Shown here: positions 28,037 to 37,400 of the stretch, one piece after another
How positions within the stretch are numbered: the stretch's first letter is position 1
Layout: every line of letters starts with the position of its first letter
NCBI GenBank assembly: GCA_046566065.1
Contig: JBKHXK010000010.1
Span: forward strand, 1-64,000
DNA from: MB1-2 sp046566065
Lineage (GTDB): Bacteria; Actinomycetota; CADDZG01; WHSQ01
Direction of reading: 5' to 3'
DNA length: 64,000 bases
Position numbers and translations under genes: made by a program
The notes under the pieces: generated by a model
The model's input: the letters and a program-made list of their open reading frames with translations, nothing else
Databases searched by the model: none
What the model was told of the DNA's origin: nothing

Positions 28037-29227
28037 CTACTCGATGATCTTGGTGACGCGGCCGGCGCCGACGGTGCGGCCACCCTCACGGATGGCGAAG
28101 CGCAGACCCTCGTCCATGGCGATCGGCTGAATCAGCTGCACTTCCATCTCGGTGTTGTCGCCGGGCATGACCATCTCGGTGCCGTCGGGCAGCTTGATGG
28201 AGCCGGTGACGTCCGTGGTGCGGAAGTAGAACTGGGGCCGGTAGTTGTTGAAGAACGGCGTGTGGCGACCACCCTCGTCCTTGCTCAGGATGTAGACCTG
28301 AGAGTTGAACTTGGTGTGCGGGGTCACCGAGCCGGGCTTCGCGAGGACCTGGCCGCGCTGGACCTCGTCCTTCTTGGTTCCACGAAGCAGGATGCCTGCG
28401 TTGTCGCCGGCCTGCGCCTCGTCGAGCATCTTGCGGAACATCTCGATACCGGTGACGACGGTCTTCGTCGTCTTCTCTTCGATACCGACGATCTCGATCT
28501 CCTCACCGACCTTCAGCTGGCCCTGCTCGACACGACCGGTGACGACCGTTCCACGACCGGTGATCGTGAAGACGTCCTCGATCGGCATCAGGAAGGGCTT
28601 CTCGGTGTCGCGCTCGGGCTCGGGGATGTACTCGTCGACGGTCTTCATGAGCTCGAGGATCCCGGTGGCGGCGTCAGCGTCGCCTTCGAGGGCCTTGAGG
28701 GCCGAGACCCGCGTGACAGGGGTGTCGTCGCCGGGGTACTCGTACTCGGTCAGCAGCTCACGGACCTCGAGCTCGACGAGGTCGAGCAGCTCCTCGTCGT
28801 CCACCATGTCGGCCTTGTTCAGGGCGACCACGATGTAAGGCACGTTGACCTGACGAGCCAGAAGCACGTGCTCACGCGTCTGGGGCATAGGGCCGTCGGC
28901 AGCGGACACGACCAGGATGGCGCCGTCGATCTGAGCGGCACCGGTGATCATGTTCTTGATGTAGTCGGCGTGACCCGGCATGTCGACGTGGGCGTAGTGA
29001 CGGTTCTCCGTCTCGTACTCCACGTGAGCGATGGCGATCGTGATGCCTCGCTCCTTCTCCTCCGGAGCCTTGTCGATCTGATCGAACGCCATGGCCTGCA
29101 CGTTCGGGTTGTTGTCGGCCAGAACCTTGGTGATGGCCGCGGTCAGGGTCGTCTTTCCGTGGTCGATGTGACCCATCGTCCCGATGTTTACGTGCGGCTT
29201 GGTGCGCTCGAACTTCTGCTTAGACAT
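28037..29227 (-). CDS. tuf: Elongation factor Tu
   Basis: EF-Tu is the GTPase that delivers aminoacyl-tRNA to the ribosome. The 396-residue protein has the G1 motif GHIDHGKT, the G3 motif DMPGH, the G4 motif NKADM and an unmodified-looking kirromycin-site region. It follows fusA by 12 nt and precedes rpsJ. No second copy is in the window. Confidence 0.98.
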   Translation of the reverse strand: MSKQKFERTKPHVNIGTMGHIDHGKTTLTAAITKVLADNNPNVQAMAFDQIDKAPEEKERGITIAIAHVEYETENRHYAHVDMPGHADYIKNMITGAAQIDGAILVVSAADGPMPQTREHVLLARQVNVPYIVVALNKADMVDDEELLDLVELEVRELLTEYEYPGDDTPVTRVSALKALEGDADAATGILELMKTVDEYIPEPERDTEKPFLMPIEDVFTITGRGTVVTGRVEQGQLKVGEEIEIVGIEEKTTKTVVTGIEMFRKMLDEAQAGDNAGILLRGTKKDEVQRGQVLAKPGSVTPHTKFNSQVYILSKDEGGRHTPFFNNYRPQFYFRTTDVTGSIKLPDGTEMVMPGDNTEMEVQLIQPIAMDEGLRFAIREGGRTVGAGRVTKIIE

Positions 29228-29239
29228 GGCCTTCTCCTC

Positions 29240-31405
29240 CTACTTTCCTGCCGGTTCGCCACGGACCTGAGCTACGACCTGTTCAGCGATTGACTGAGGT
29301 ACTTCTTGGTACGAGTTGAACTGCATGGACGAGCTAGCGCGACCCTGCGTGCGCGAGCGGAGCTCGGTCACGTACCCGAACATCTCCGAGAGCGGGACCT
29401 GAGCCTTGACGATGCGATCGGAGCCACGCTGATCCATGGCTTCGACGCGGCCACGTCGGCTCGAGATGTCGCCGATGACGTCACCCATGAAGTCTTCGGG
29501 GGTGACGACCTCGATGTCGAACACCGGCTCGAGCAACACGGGCTTCGCCTTCTTGGCGGCTTCCTTGAACACCATCGAGCCGCAGATCTTGAATGCCATC
29601 TCGGACGAGTCGACGTCGTGGTACGAGCCGTCGATCAGGGTGACGCGCACGTCGACGACGGGGTAGCCGGCCATGACGCCGGAGGCCATCGCTTCCTGGA
29701 CGCCCTGGTCGACCGCGGGGATGTACTCCTGCGGGATGCGGCCACCGGTGATCTTGTTGACGAACTCGTAACCGCCGCCGGGGCCGGTGGGCTCGATCGC
29801 GATCACGCAGTCGGCGTACTGACCCTTACCACCGGTCTGCTTCTGGTATTTGACCTGCACCTTGTCGACGGGTTGCTTGATCGTCTCGCGATACGCGACC
29901 TGAGGCTTACCGACGTTGGCGCCGACCTTGAACTCGCGGATCAGACGATCGACGAGGACGTCGAGGTGCAACTCGCCCATGCCCGAGATGATCGTCTGGC
30001 CCGTCTCCTCGTCCGTGTGGACGCGGAAGGTGGGGTCCTCCTCGGCGAGACGCTGCAGGGCGTTGCCGAGCTTGTCGGAGTCCGGCTTGGACTTCGGCTC
30101 GATGGCAACGTCGATGACCGGAGTCGGGAACGTCATCTCCTCGAGCAGCACCTGGTCCTTGGGGTCGCAAAGGGTGTCACCGGTAAGCGTCTGCTTGAGC
30201 CCCACGACCGCGACGATGTCGCCCGCGAACACGGCGTCCTTGTCCTCGCGGTGGTTGGCGTGCATCTGAAGGATGCGACCGATCCGCTCCTTCTTGTCAC
30301 GGGTGGCGTTCGCGATGCTCTCGCCGCTCTTCAGCGTCCCCGAGTACACACGCAGATAGGTCAAGCGACCGACGAAGGGGTCGCTCATGATCTTGAAGGC
30401 CAGGGCCGAGAAGGGCTCCATATCGTCGGCCTTGCGCTCCACCGTCTCGCCGGTGCCCGGACGGGTAGCCACCATCGGCGGCAGGTCCAGGGGGCTCGGC
30501 AGGTACCAAGTGATCGCGTCGAGCAGCGGCTGGACGCCCTTGTTCTTGAAAGCCGTCCCGCACAGGACCGGAGTGATCTCGCCCGAAACCGTCGCTCGGC
30601 GGATCGCCTTGCGAAGCTGTTCGACGGTGGGCTCCTCCTCCGCGACGTAGAGCTCCATGAGCTCCTCGTCGTGGTCGGCAAGAGCCTCGATCAGGTCGTG
30701 TCTGTACTTGTCGGCGTCGGCCTTCATGTCGTCGGCGATCGGGCGGTCCTCCCATTGCTCGCCGTGACCCTCAGAGGGCCAGTAGTGAGCGACCATCGTC
30801 ACGAGATCGACGACGCCGTGGAAGTTCTCCTCGGAGCCGATCGGCAGCTGGATCACTACGGGGGTGCCGTTCAGACGATCCTCGATCATAGAGACGGTCC
30901 TGTAGAAATCCGCGCCGGTGCGATCCATCTTGTTCACGAAACAGATACGCGGGACGTTGTAACGGTCGGCCTGTCGCCACACGGTCTCGGACTGTGGCTC
31001 TACGCCGGCGACCGCGTCGAACACGGCCACGGCCCCGTCGAGCACGCGCAGAGAACGCTCGACCTCGACCGTGAAGTCGACGTGGCCGGGCGTGTCGATG
31101 ATGTTGATCCAGTAGCCCTTCCAGTGAGCCGTAGTGGCGGCCGACGTGATCGTGATGCCGCGTTCTTGCTCCTGGACCATCCAGTCCATGACCGCCGCGC
31201 CTTCGTGGACCTCACCGATCTTGTAGGTCTTGCCGGTGTAGTAGAGGATCCGCTCGGTCGTGGTGGTCTTGCCCGCGTCGATGTGGGCCATGATCCCGAT
31301 GTTGCGGGTATGGCTCAGCGGGTACTCGCGGATGGTCGTCGCCGCTCCCTTGACCTCGCGGAGCTGCGGAGACTTGTCCTGTTGCTTCTGGGCTGCTTCA
31401 GCCAT
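29240..31405 (-). CDS. fusA: Elongation factor G
   Basis: EF-G is the GTPase driving translocation and, with RRF, ribosome recycling. The 721-residue protein has a short Gln/Lys-rich N-terminal extension, the P-loop AHIDAGKTT, DTPGHVDF and NKMDRTGADF, followed by domains II-V. It is translated after rpsG (19-nt gap). Confidence 0.98.
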   Translation of the reverse strand: MAEAAQKQQDKSPQLREVKGAATTIREYPLSHTRNIGIMAHIDAGKTTTTERILYYTGKTYKIGEVHEGAAVMDWMVQEQERGITITSAATTAHWKGYWINIIDTPGHVDFTVEVERSLRVLDGAVAVFDAVAGVEPQSETVWRQADRYNVPRICFVNKMDRTGADFYRTVSMIEDRLNGTPVVIQLPIGSEENFHGVVDLVTMVAHYWPSEGHGEQWEDRPIADDMKADADKYRHDLIEALADHDEELMELYVAEEEPTVEQLRKAIRRATVSGEITPVLCGTAFKNKGVQPLLDAITWYLPSPLDLPPMVATRPGTGETVERKADDMEPFSALAFKIMSDPFVGRLTYLRVYSGTLKSGESIANATRDKKERIGRILQMHANHREDKDAVFAGDIVAVVGLKQTLTGDTLCDPKDQVLLEEMTFPTPVIDVAIEPKSKPDSDKLGNALQRLAEEDPTFRVHTDEETGQTIISGMGELHLDVLVDRLIREFKVGANVGKPQVAYRETIKQPVDKVQVKYQKQTGGKGQYADCVIAIEPTGPGGGYEFVNKITGGRIPQEYIPAVDQGVQEAMASGVMAGYPVVDVRVTLIDGSYHDVDSSEMAFKICGSMVFKEAAKKAKPVLLEPVFDIEVVTPEDFMGDVIGDISSRRGRVEAMDQRGSDRIVKAQVPLSEMFGYVTELRSRTQGRASSSMQFNSYQEVPQSIAEQVVAQVRGEPAGK

Positions 31406-31424
31406 GTTCTCTGTTATCCCTGCC

Positions 31425-31895
31425 TTACCAACGGTAGTGAGCGAACGCCTTGTTCGCCTCGGCCATCTTGTGCATGTCCTCCCGGCGCTTCACCGCGGAA
31501 CCTGCTCCGCCCGAAGCGTCGAGGATCTCGCCGGCCAACCGGTCCGCCATGCTGCGTTCGCGACGCTTGCGCGAGAACGTGACCAACCAACGGATGGCGA
31601 GCGTGGTTCCGCGTCGAGAGTCGACCTCGACCGGGACCTGATAGGTCGCCCCACCGACTCGGCGGGACTTGACCTCGAGCAGCGGCTTGATGTTGTCCAC
31701 TGCCTTCTTCAGCATCGGAAGCGGGTCCTTGCCGGTCTTGTCTGCGACCTTCTTCAATGCGTCGTAGACGATCGCCTCGGCCAGGGTGCGCTTGCCGCGC
31801 GTCATCAGACGGTTCTGGATCTGAGTGACGAGCAACGACTGGTAGATGGGGTCGGGAAGAAGCTCCCGGCGAGGTGCTGGGCCTTTGCGCGGCAT
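31425..31895 (-). CDS. rpsG: 30S ribosomal protein S7
   Basis: S7 nucleates the 30S head and contacts E-site tRNA. I start it at ATG 31895, which overlaps the rpsL stop (TGATG) and gives the standard 156 residues (PRKGPAPRRELLPDPIYQS). The open frame extends well upstream antisense-like through rpsL, which is not coding in that frame. Confidence 0.97.
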   Translation of the reverse strand: MPRKGPAPRRELLPDPIYQSLLVTQIQNRLMTRGKRTLAEAIVYDALKKVADKTGKDPLPMLKKAVDNIKPLLEVKSRRVGGATYQVPVEVDSRRGTTLAIRWLVTFSRKRRERSMADRLAGEILDASGGAGSAVKRREDMHKMAEANKAFAHYRW

Positions 31896-32272
31896 CAGGC
31901 ACCCCCCGCCTTCTTGGCGCCGTAGCGGGAGCGGGACTGGACCCGGTCGCGCACGCCGGCGGTGTCGAGGGAGCCGCGGATGATCTTGTAACGGACACCA
32001 GGGAGGTCCTTCACTCGGCCCCCACGCACGAGCACGATCGAGTGCTCCTGGAGGTTGTGGCCGATGCCTGGGATGTAGGCGGTGACTTCGATGCCAGAGG
32101 TGAGGCGTACACGGGCGACCTTGCGCAGTGCGGAGTTCGGCTTCTTGGGCGTAGTCGTGTAGACGCGGGTGCAGACCCCGCGACGCTGCGGCGACCCCTT
32201 GAGGGCCGGCGACTTCGACTTGTCTTTCTTGGACTGACGTCCCTGGCGGACCAGCTGCTGGATGGTCGGCAC
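31895..32272 (-). CDS. rpsL: 30S ribosomal protein S12
   Basis: S12 is the decoding-centre protein. I chose GTG at 32272 (Pro-Thr-Ile-Gln-Gln-Leu-Val) with AAGGAG 8 nt upstream, giving 125 residues. The streptomycin-relevant lysines are wild-type in KKPNSALRK and RVKDLPGVRY, so the sequence gives no sign of rpsL-type resistance. It is the first gene of the str-S10-spc run and has an approximately 290-nt leader. Confidence 0.97.
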   Translation of the reverse strand: MPTIQQLVRQGRQSKKDKSKSPALKGSPQRRGVCTRVYTTTPKKPNSALRKVARVRLTSGIEVTAYIPGIGHNLQEHSIVLVRGGRVKDLPGVRYKIIRGSLDTAGVRDRVQSRSRYGAKKAGGA

Positions 32273-32566
32273 TAACGAAGCTCCTTTTCTCCTCCGGGCA
32301 CACGCCCGGCCATGTTGCGTCCGCCCGAGGGCGGACATACCTCACCTCTATGCACGCCAAAGCGGCGCTTTTTACGGTCTAGCCCGGAGATAGGGGCCGG
32401 CGTGGGCCGGTTTGTCCTCCAGGCGACTCGTCGCTCAGCGATCTACCCCGACCCCGACGGTTCCCGGGGCAACCGGGCCTGTCGGAGCTCACCGAGCTCG
32501 GGCTGTTACTAGGGTTCCGCACAGGTCCATCAGCGCGGATGGCGCCCCCTGAGGGGCGCGACGGGC
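32273..32566 (-). promoter_or_regulatory. Long structured 5' leader of rpsL
   Basis: From the promoter at 32568-32596 to the rpsL GTG about 290 nt would be untranslated. I see several inverted repeats: GCGCCCC/GGGGCGC at 32542-32559 (near the expected transcript start), GTCCGCCC/GGGCGGAC at 32319-32336, and CCGGGC/GCCCGG at 32294-32309 directly before the ribosome site. I see no coding frame with family resemblance. The element could regulate str-operon translation, but no known leader class was recognised. Confidence 0.5.
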
Positions 32567-32567
32567 A

Positions 32568-32596
32568 AGGATAAACGTGCAGGTCGTCCCGGTCAA
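32568..32596 (-). promoter_or_regulatory. Promoter of the str-S10-spc gene run
   Basis: On the minus strand there is TTGACC (32596-32591), a 17-nt spacer and TATCCT (32573-32568), matching the infA promoter in hexamers, spacing and -35 flank (CCGGTTTGACCG). Confidence 0.7.
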
Positions 32597-32673
32597 ACCG
32601 GTGAACCACTTGCCCTCTACGACGCTTGCGTCCAACATCATAGGCGCCCCGTCGCTCCCGCCAGGAGGTTCAG

Positions 32674-33096
32674 ATGCCCACCGATCTGAGGATCGTGCTC
32701 CCCGACCGGCCCGGCACCGGGACCCAGGTGTGCGAGGCGCTCGCCCGGGCCGGGATCAACCTCGAGGGCATCTGTGGCGACCTCAGACCGGGTGAGGGCT
32801 GGGGCTATTTCCATGTGGCGATCAGCGACGAGAACGCCGAAGAAGCGATCCGAGCCGTCGAGTCGACCGGCTGCCAGGTCCTGGATGTCCACGCGATAGA
32901 CCTGATCCAGGCGGAGAACCGTCCCGGAGAGCTGGTGTCGCTGCTCGCTCAGTACCGGGACCGGGGCGAGAACATCGAGGTCCTCTACATCGCCTCCAAC
33001 AACCGGATCGTGATCGGCACCGAGGCGATGCGCAAGCCCCGTCACGGCGTGCGGATGGACGAGGCCCAGTACTCGGAGCGCCCCCCGGGCCTCTAA
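32674..33096 (+). CDS. ACT-domain protein
   Basis: The 140-residue protein opens with a clear ACT-domain signature (LRIVLPDRPGTGTQVCEALARAGINLEGIC), a ligand-sensing fold that usually binds amino acids. A second, weaker ACT-like half (RPGELVSLLAQYRDRGENIEVLYIA) follows. There is no catalytic domain, so it is a stand-alone ACT regulator of unknown ligand. CAGGAGG lies 5 nt before the ATG. It is read divergently from the str operon and lies between rpsL and rpoC, where no gene is normally expected. Confidence 0.8.
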   Translation: MPTDLRIVLPDRPGTGTQVCEALARAGINLEGICGDLRPGEGWGYFHVAISDENAEEAIRAVESTGCQVLDVHAIDLIQAENRPGELVSLLAQYRDRGENIEVLYIASNNRIVIGTEAMRKPRHGVRMDEAQYSERPPGL

Positions 33097-33192
33097 GCCC
33101 CCGCCGAAGGCCCGCCATCCTTTCTTTGCGCTGTGATGACCGCTGGTGACACATCAGGTCGCAAAGAAGGAGCTACCGGCGCCCGGCCGACC

Positions 33193-33217
33193 TCTTTCCG
33201 TGGGGCGTGCGGAAAGA
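33193..33217. terminator. Bidirectional hairpin terminator
   Basis: TCTTTCCG (33193-33200) and CGGAAAGA (33210-33217) pair perfectly around a 9-nt loop between the convergent ACT and PadR genes. A second interrupted inverted repeat (TTTCTTTGCG with CGCAAAGAAGG) lies at about 33120-33172. Both probably terminate the two converging transcripts. Confidence 0.6.
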
Positions 33218-33224
33218 ACGAGGC

Positions 33225-33833
33225 CTAGCGGGCCGTTCGCTCCAATGCCGAATGGAAGACGGCTAGGTCGGCAAGGGGGGCCGGCCCCGCGTCGTCCCAG
33301 GTAGCTACCTCGGCTGCAGAGCGCTCTGCCCAATCGGCTACCAACTCTGCGTGACGGAACACGAAGTCGAACATGAGGGCGGAAAACTGGCTACGTTGCG
33401 GATCTGCCGGCCCGTCAACGATCGAGCCCGCTATCGCACGCCCTTCCTCCAGCACTCCCTCCGCCCATCGCTGGGTCTGGGTCAGCGTGTCGAGGATCTG
33501 GCCCTTGGTTGCGAGCTGCCCCAGACTCACCTTGAGGATCGCTTCCGATTCGAATGCCGGCGGCGCCGAGGGGCGTTCCATCCATTCCGCCAGAGCGGCT
33601 CGTCCGGCCGCAGTGACCCGGTAGACCGTCCTCTTGCGTTTGCCCGACCACCTCTCCTCGGGCTCGACGAGGCCCTGGGCCGCCAGCCGTTTCGGTTCGT
33701 CGAAGAGACGGCGTTCTGAGCGAGGCCAGAAATGAGCCAACTCGAGCCGCACCCTTTTCACGAGGTCGTAGGCGCTTCCCGGCTCCGATGCCAGCAGGCC
33801 GAGCAGGGCGTATGAAGTCGCGCTCAAAGCCAT
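33225..33833 (-). CDS. PadR-family transcriptional regulator
   Basis: The 202-residue protein has the PadR winged helix (LSATSYALLGLLASEPGSAYDLVKRV, then LVEPEERWSGKRKRTVYRVTAAGRAAL with the basic wing) and a C-terminal Vir-like dimerisation helix region. PadR proteins are usually ligand-responsive repressors. It is transcribed divergently from a cupin gene across a short spacer containing a GATACTG/CAGTATC repeat, which suggests it represses itself and the cupin gene. GGGGAGGG precedes its ATG. Confidence 0.88.
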   Translation of the reverse strand: MALSATSYALLGLLASEPGSAYDLVKRVRLELAHFWPRSERRLFDEPKRLAAQGLVEPEERWSGKRKRTVYRVTAAGRAALAEWMERPSAPPAFESEAILKVSLGQLATKGQILDTLTQTQRWAEGVLEEGRAIAGSIVDGPADPQRSQFSALMFDFVFRHAELVADWAERSAAEVATWDDAGPAPLADLAVFHSALERTAR

Positions 33834-33849
33834 CGGTTCCCTCCCCTGA

Positions 33850-33906
33850 TTGACACGAGCATCTGCAGGATGATACTGCTACAAGCATCATGTCATTGTC
33901 AGTATC
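33850..33906 (+). promoter_or_regulatory. Cupin promoter with probable PadR operator
   Basis: A TTGACA (33850-33855) with a 16-nt spacer and GATACT (33872-33877) makes a plausible promoter for the cupin gene. The -10 box is one arm of an inverted repeat, GATACTG (33872-33878) and CAGTATC (33900-33906). ATACT...AGTAT arms are typical of PadR operators. Confidence 0.5.
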
Positions 33907-33919
33907 GAGGGAGACGAAG

Positions 33920-34405
33920 ATGCAGACTCGGATCAACCCTTTCGCGGTGACCCCCGAACAGCGTCAGGAGGTCGCCACCTTGGGCTCGCTGGCTTCCATA
34001 GTGGCGGCCGCCGACGAGACGGGCGGCTCCCTCGGAGCCATCATCCAGAAGGTCACGAAGGCGTCGAACCCGCCGCTCCACGTACACGCCAATGAAGACG
34101 AAGCGTGGCTGGTGATCGATGGCGAGATCGACTTCCACCTGGGCGACGATGTCGTGAGGGCGACGCCCGGCACGTTCGTGTTCGCCCCGCGAGGACTCCC
34201 TCATAGCTTCGATGTCGTCACGCCCGAGGCCCAGCTCTTGATCCTGGTCACCCCCGGCGGATTCGAAGGCATGTTCCGGGAACTGGGTGCCCCCCTCGGT
34301 GCGGCCGAGGGCGCTCCCCCGATCGACCCGGCCAGGGTCGAGGAAGTCGCAGGGCGATACGGCTTGGAGATCGTGGGTCCCCCGCCCCGGTCTGGGGGGA
34401 TGTGA
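33920..34405 (+). CDS. Single-domain cupin protein
   Basis: The 161-residue protein has both cupin motifs: His54, His56 and Glu61 in PPLHVHANEDEAWLVIDG and His95 in FVFAPRGLPHSF, a complete metal-binding set. I chose ATG at 33920 because GAGGGAGACGAAG gives an ideal ribosome site; the upstream ATG at 33890 would place the operator inside the gene. It resembles quercetinase-like or storage cupins, substrate unknown. Divergent PadR control suggests response to an aromatic or drug-like compound. Confidence 0.85.
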   Translation: MQTRINPFAVTPEQRQEVATLGSLASIVAAADETGGSLGAIIQKVTKASNPPLHVHANEDEAWLVIDGEIDFHLGDDVVRATPGTFVFAPRGLPHSFDVVTPEAQLLILVTPGGFEGMFRELGAPLGAAEGAPPIDPARVEEVAGRYGLEIVGPPPRSGGM

Positions 34406-34425
34406 GGAAAGAACGGAGAGACTAA

Positions 34426-34454
34426 AGAGGCCCCCGGGGTTACCGGGGGCCTCT
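34426..34454. terminator. Terminator shared by rpoC and the cupin gene
   Basis: A perfect 12-bp stem (AGAGGCCCCCGG at 34426-34437, CCGGGGGCCTCT at 34443-34454) with a 5-nt loop lies between the converging cupin and rpoC genes. T-rich sequence on both sides is modest. Confidence 0.75.
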
Positions 34455-34470
34455 CTCGTGAAGCTTGGAT

Positions 34471-37400
34471 CTACTCGGCGGCGGAGGTGGCCTCCTCGGC
34501 CACGTTGACCTCGCCGTCGCTCTCTGCGTCCTCCGAGGGAACGGCCGTGAGGCCGATGAAGGAGGCGACGTCTTCGTCGGTCTCCTCCCGAGGCGGCAGG
34601 CCGAACATGGCCCTGGCCTCGTCGTCGGACATCGCCGCATCGCCGGTCGTGACGACCCGGATCGAACGGTACCGGCTCATGCCGGTTCCGGCGGGGATCA
34701 GCTTGCCGATGATCACGTTCTCTTTGAGGCCCAACAGCGGGTCGGACTTGCCGTTGATCGCGGCCTCGGTGAGAACCCTCGTCGTCTCCTGGAACGACGC
34801 TGCCGACAGCCACGACTCGGTGGCCAGCGACGCCTTGGTGATACCCATCAGGATCGGTCGAGCCGTGGCGGCCTCGCCGCCACTCGAGACCACGGCCTCG
34901 TTGGCGTCGGCGAAGGTCTTGGCATCCACGAGCTGGCCGGGGAGGAACTCGGTGTCGCCCGGCTCGATCACGTTCACCTTGCGCAGCATCTGGCGAACGA
35001 TCAGCTCGATGTGCTTGTCGTGGATCGGCACACCCTGGTTGCGGTAGACCCTCTGGACCTCGTCGACGAGATAGAGCTGCACCTCGCGGGTACCCATGAC
35101 CTCGAGCACCTCGTCGGGGTCGCGTGAACCCTCGGTCAGCGAGTCGCCCACCTGGACGGTCTGACCGTCCTTCACGAGGACGTCGTCGTAACGACCGATC
35201 TTGTAAGTGATCGGCTCGCTGCCGTCGTCGGGGATCAGCTCGATCGAACGGGTCTTCTCGTCTTCGTGCATCTCGATGCGACCGGTCGCCTTGGCGATCT
35301 CGGTCTTCACCTTCGGGGTACGAGCCTCGAAGAGCTCGACCACCCTCGGCAGACCGCTCGTGATGTCGGAACCACCACGGAACCGCACACCACCGGTGTG
35401 GAACGTACGCATCGTCAGCTGGGTGCCCGGCTCACCGATCGACTGGGCGGCCACGATACCGACGGCCTCTCCCATCTCGACCAGACGACCCGTCGCCAGC
35501 GAGGTCCCGTAGCACTTCTGGCAAACCCCGTACTTCGCCTCGCAGGTGAGCACCGACCGGATGACCAGCTTGCCTACGCCCGCTTCGGCGATCTGCTCGG
35601 CCATCGCGGCGTCGACCTCGCTGCCGGCCTCGGCGATGACCTTGCCGTCGACCTCTGCATCCTCGAGCAGCACGCGGTGGATCAGCTTCTGCTTGAGGTG
35701 GCTGCGCTCGGCCTGCACGTCGAGGGTGATGCCACGGTCGGTGCCGCAGTCGTCGCTTCGAACGATGACCTCTTGCGAGACATCGACCAGGCGGCGGGTC
35801 AGGTAACCGGAGTCCGCCGTACGGAGAGCCGTGTCGGCCAGACCCTTACGAGCACCGTGAGTGGAGATGAAGTACTCGAGCACCGTGAGGCCCTCGCGGA
35901 AGTTCGAGCGGATAGGCCTCGGGATGATCTCACCCCGTGGGTTCGCAACGAGACCACGCATACCCGCGATCTGCCGGATCTGCATGATGTTTCCTCGAGC
36001 ACCCGAGTGGGCCATCATCCAGATCGGGTTGAGGACGTCGGACTCGAAGGACTTCTCCATCTCGTCCTTCACCTGCTCCGAAGCCTCGGTCCAGATCTCG
36101 ATGAGCTCCTGGCGACGCTCGTCGTCGGTGATCACGCCCTTGCGGTACTGACTCTCGATCTTGTCCGCCTGCTTCTCGTGACTGGCGATGATCTCGCCCT
36201 TCTTGGCAGGCGTCGTCACGTCCTCCAGACCGACGGTGACGCCGGCCTTGGTCGCGTACTTGAAGCCGGTGTCCTTCAGAGCATCGAGCGTCTCGGACAG
36301 CTCCTTCTTGTCGTAGGTGCGCGCGATGCGATCGATCAGCCCGGACAGCTCCTTCTTGCGGAACGGAGCGTTCTGGTAGGGGAAGTCCTTCGGGAAGGCC
36401 TCGTTGAAGATGACCCGTCCAACGGTGGTCTCCTTCAGACGCTTGGGGTTCGCCTCGAACTCCTCGGCCGTCTCGTCCTCGAAACGCTTGAGGCCGCGGA
36501 CCTTCACTTTGGAATGGATCCCGACCACCCCGGCGTCGTAAGCCTTCAGCACCTCGTCGGCATCCGAGAAGGCCTTGCCCTCGCCGGGCTCGCCGTCACG
36601 GTCCACCGTCAGGTAGTAGACGCCCAGGATGATGTCCTGCGTCGGCGCCACGATCGGGTCACCGTTAGCCGGAGAGAGCACGTTGTGTGCCGACAGCATC
36701 AGCAGACGAGCCTCGGCCTGCGCCTCTGAAGACAGCGGCACGTGAACGGCCATCTGGTCACCGTCGAAGTCGGCGTTGAACGCGACACAGACCAGCGGGT
36801 GGATCTGGATCGCCTTGCCCTCAACCAGCACGGGCTCGAAGGCCTGGATACCGAGACGGTGAAGGGTCGGTGCACGGTTCAGTAGCACGGGGTGCTCGTG
36901 GATGATCTCCTCGAGGACATCCCATACGTGCGCACGCGAACGCTCGACCATGCGCTTGGCGCTCTTGATGTTCTGCGCATGGCCCAGGTCGACCAGCCGC
37001 TTCATGACGAACGGCTTGAAGAGCTCGAGGGCCATCTGCTTGGGAAGCCCGCACTGATGCAGCTTGAGGGTCGGTCCCGAAACGATGACCGAACGACCGG
37101 AGTAGTCGACGCGCTTACCGAGCAGGTTCTGACGGAAGCGGCCCTGCTTGCCCTTCAGCATGTCCGACAGCGACTTCAGGGGGCGGTTGCCCGGTCCGGT
37201 GACCGGACGACCGCGGCGACCGTTGTCGAACAGTGCGTCCACGGCCTCCTGGAGCATGCGCTTCTCGTTGTTGACGATGATCTCCGGAGCGCCCAGGTCC
37301 AACAGCCTCTTCAGACGGTTGTTGCGGTTGATCACACGGCGGTACAGATCGTTCAGGTCGGAGGTCGCGAAACGACCACCGTCCAGCTGCACCATCGGAC

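Noticed and set aside
29306..31582. 758-residue open frame antisense to fusA, and similar long antisense frames over tuf, rpoB and rpoC
   Set aside because: Their composition is Leu/Val/Asp/His/Arg-rich, as expected from the complement of highly biased genes; no motifs and no ribosome sites.
32357..32373. Small hairpin AAAGC/GCTTT with a T-run as a terminator of a plus-strand gene
   Set aside because: There is no plus-strand gene ending upstream; on the minus strand, the direction of rpsL transcription, the T-run lies on the wrong side.
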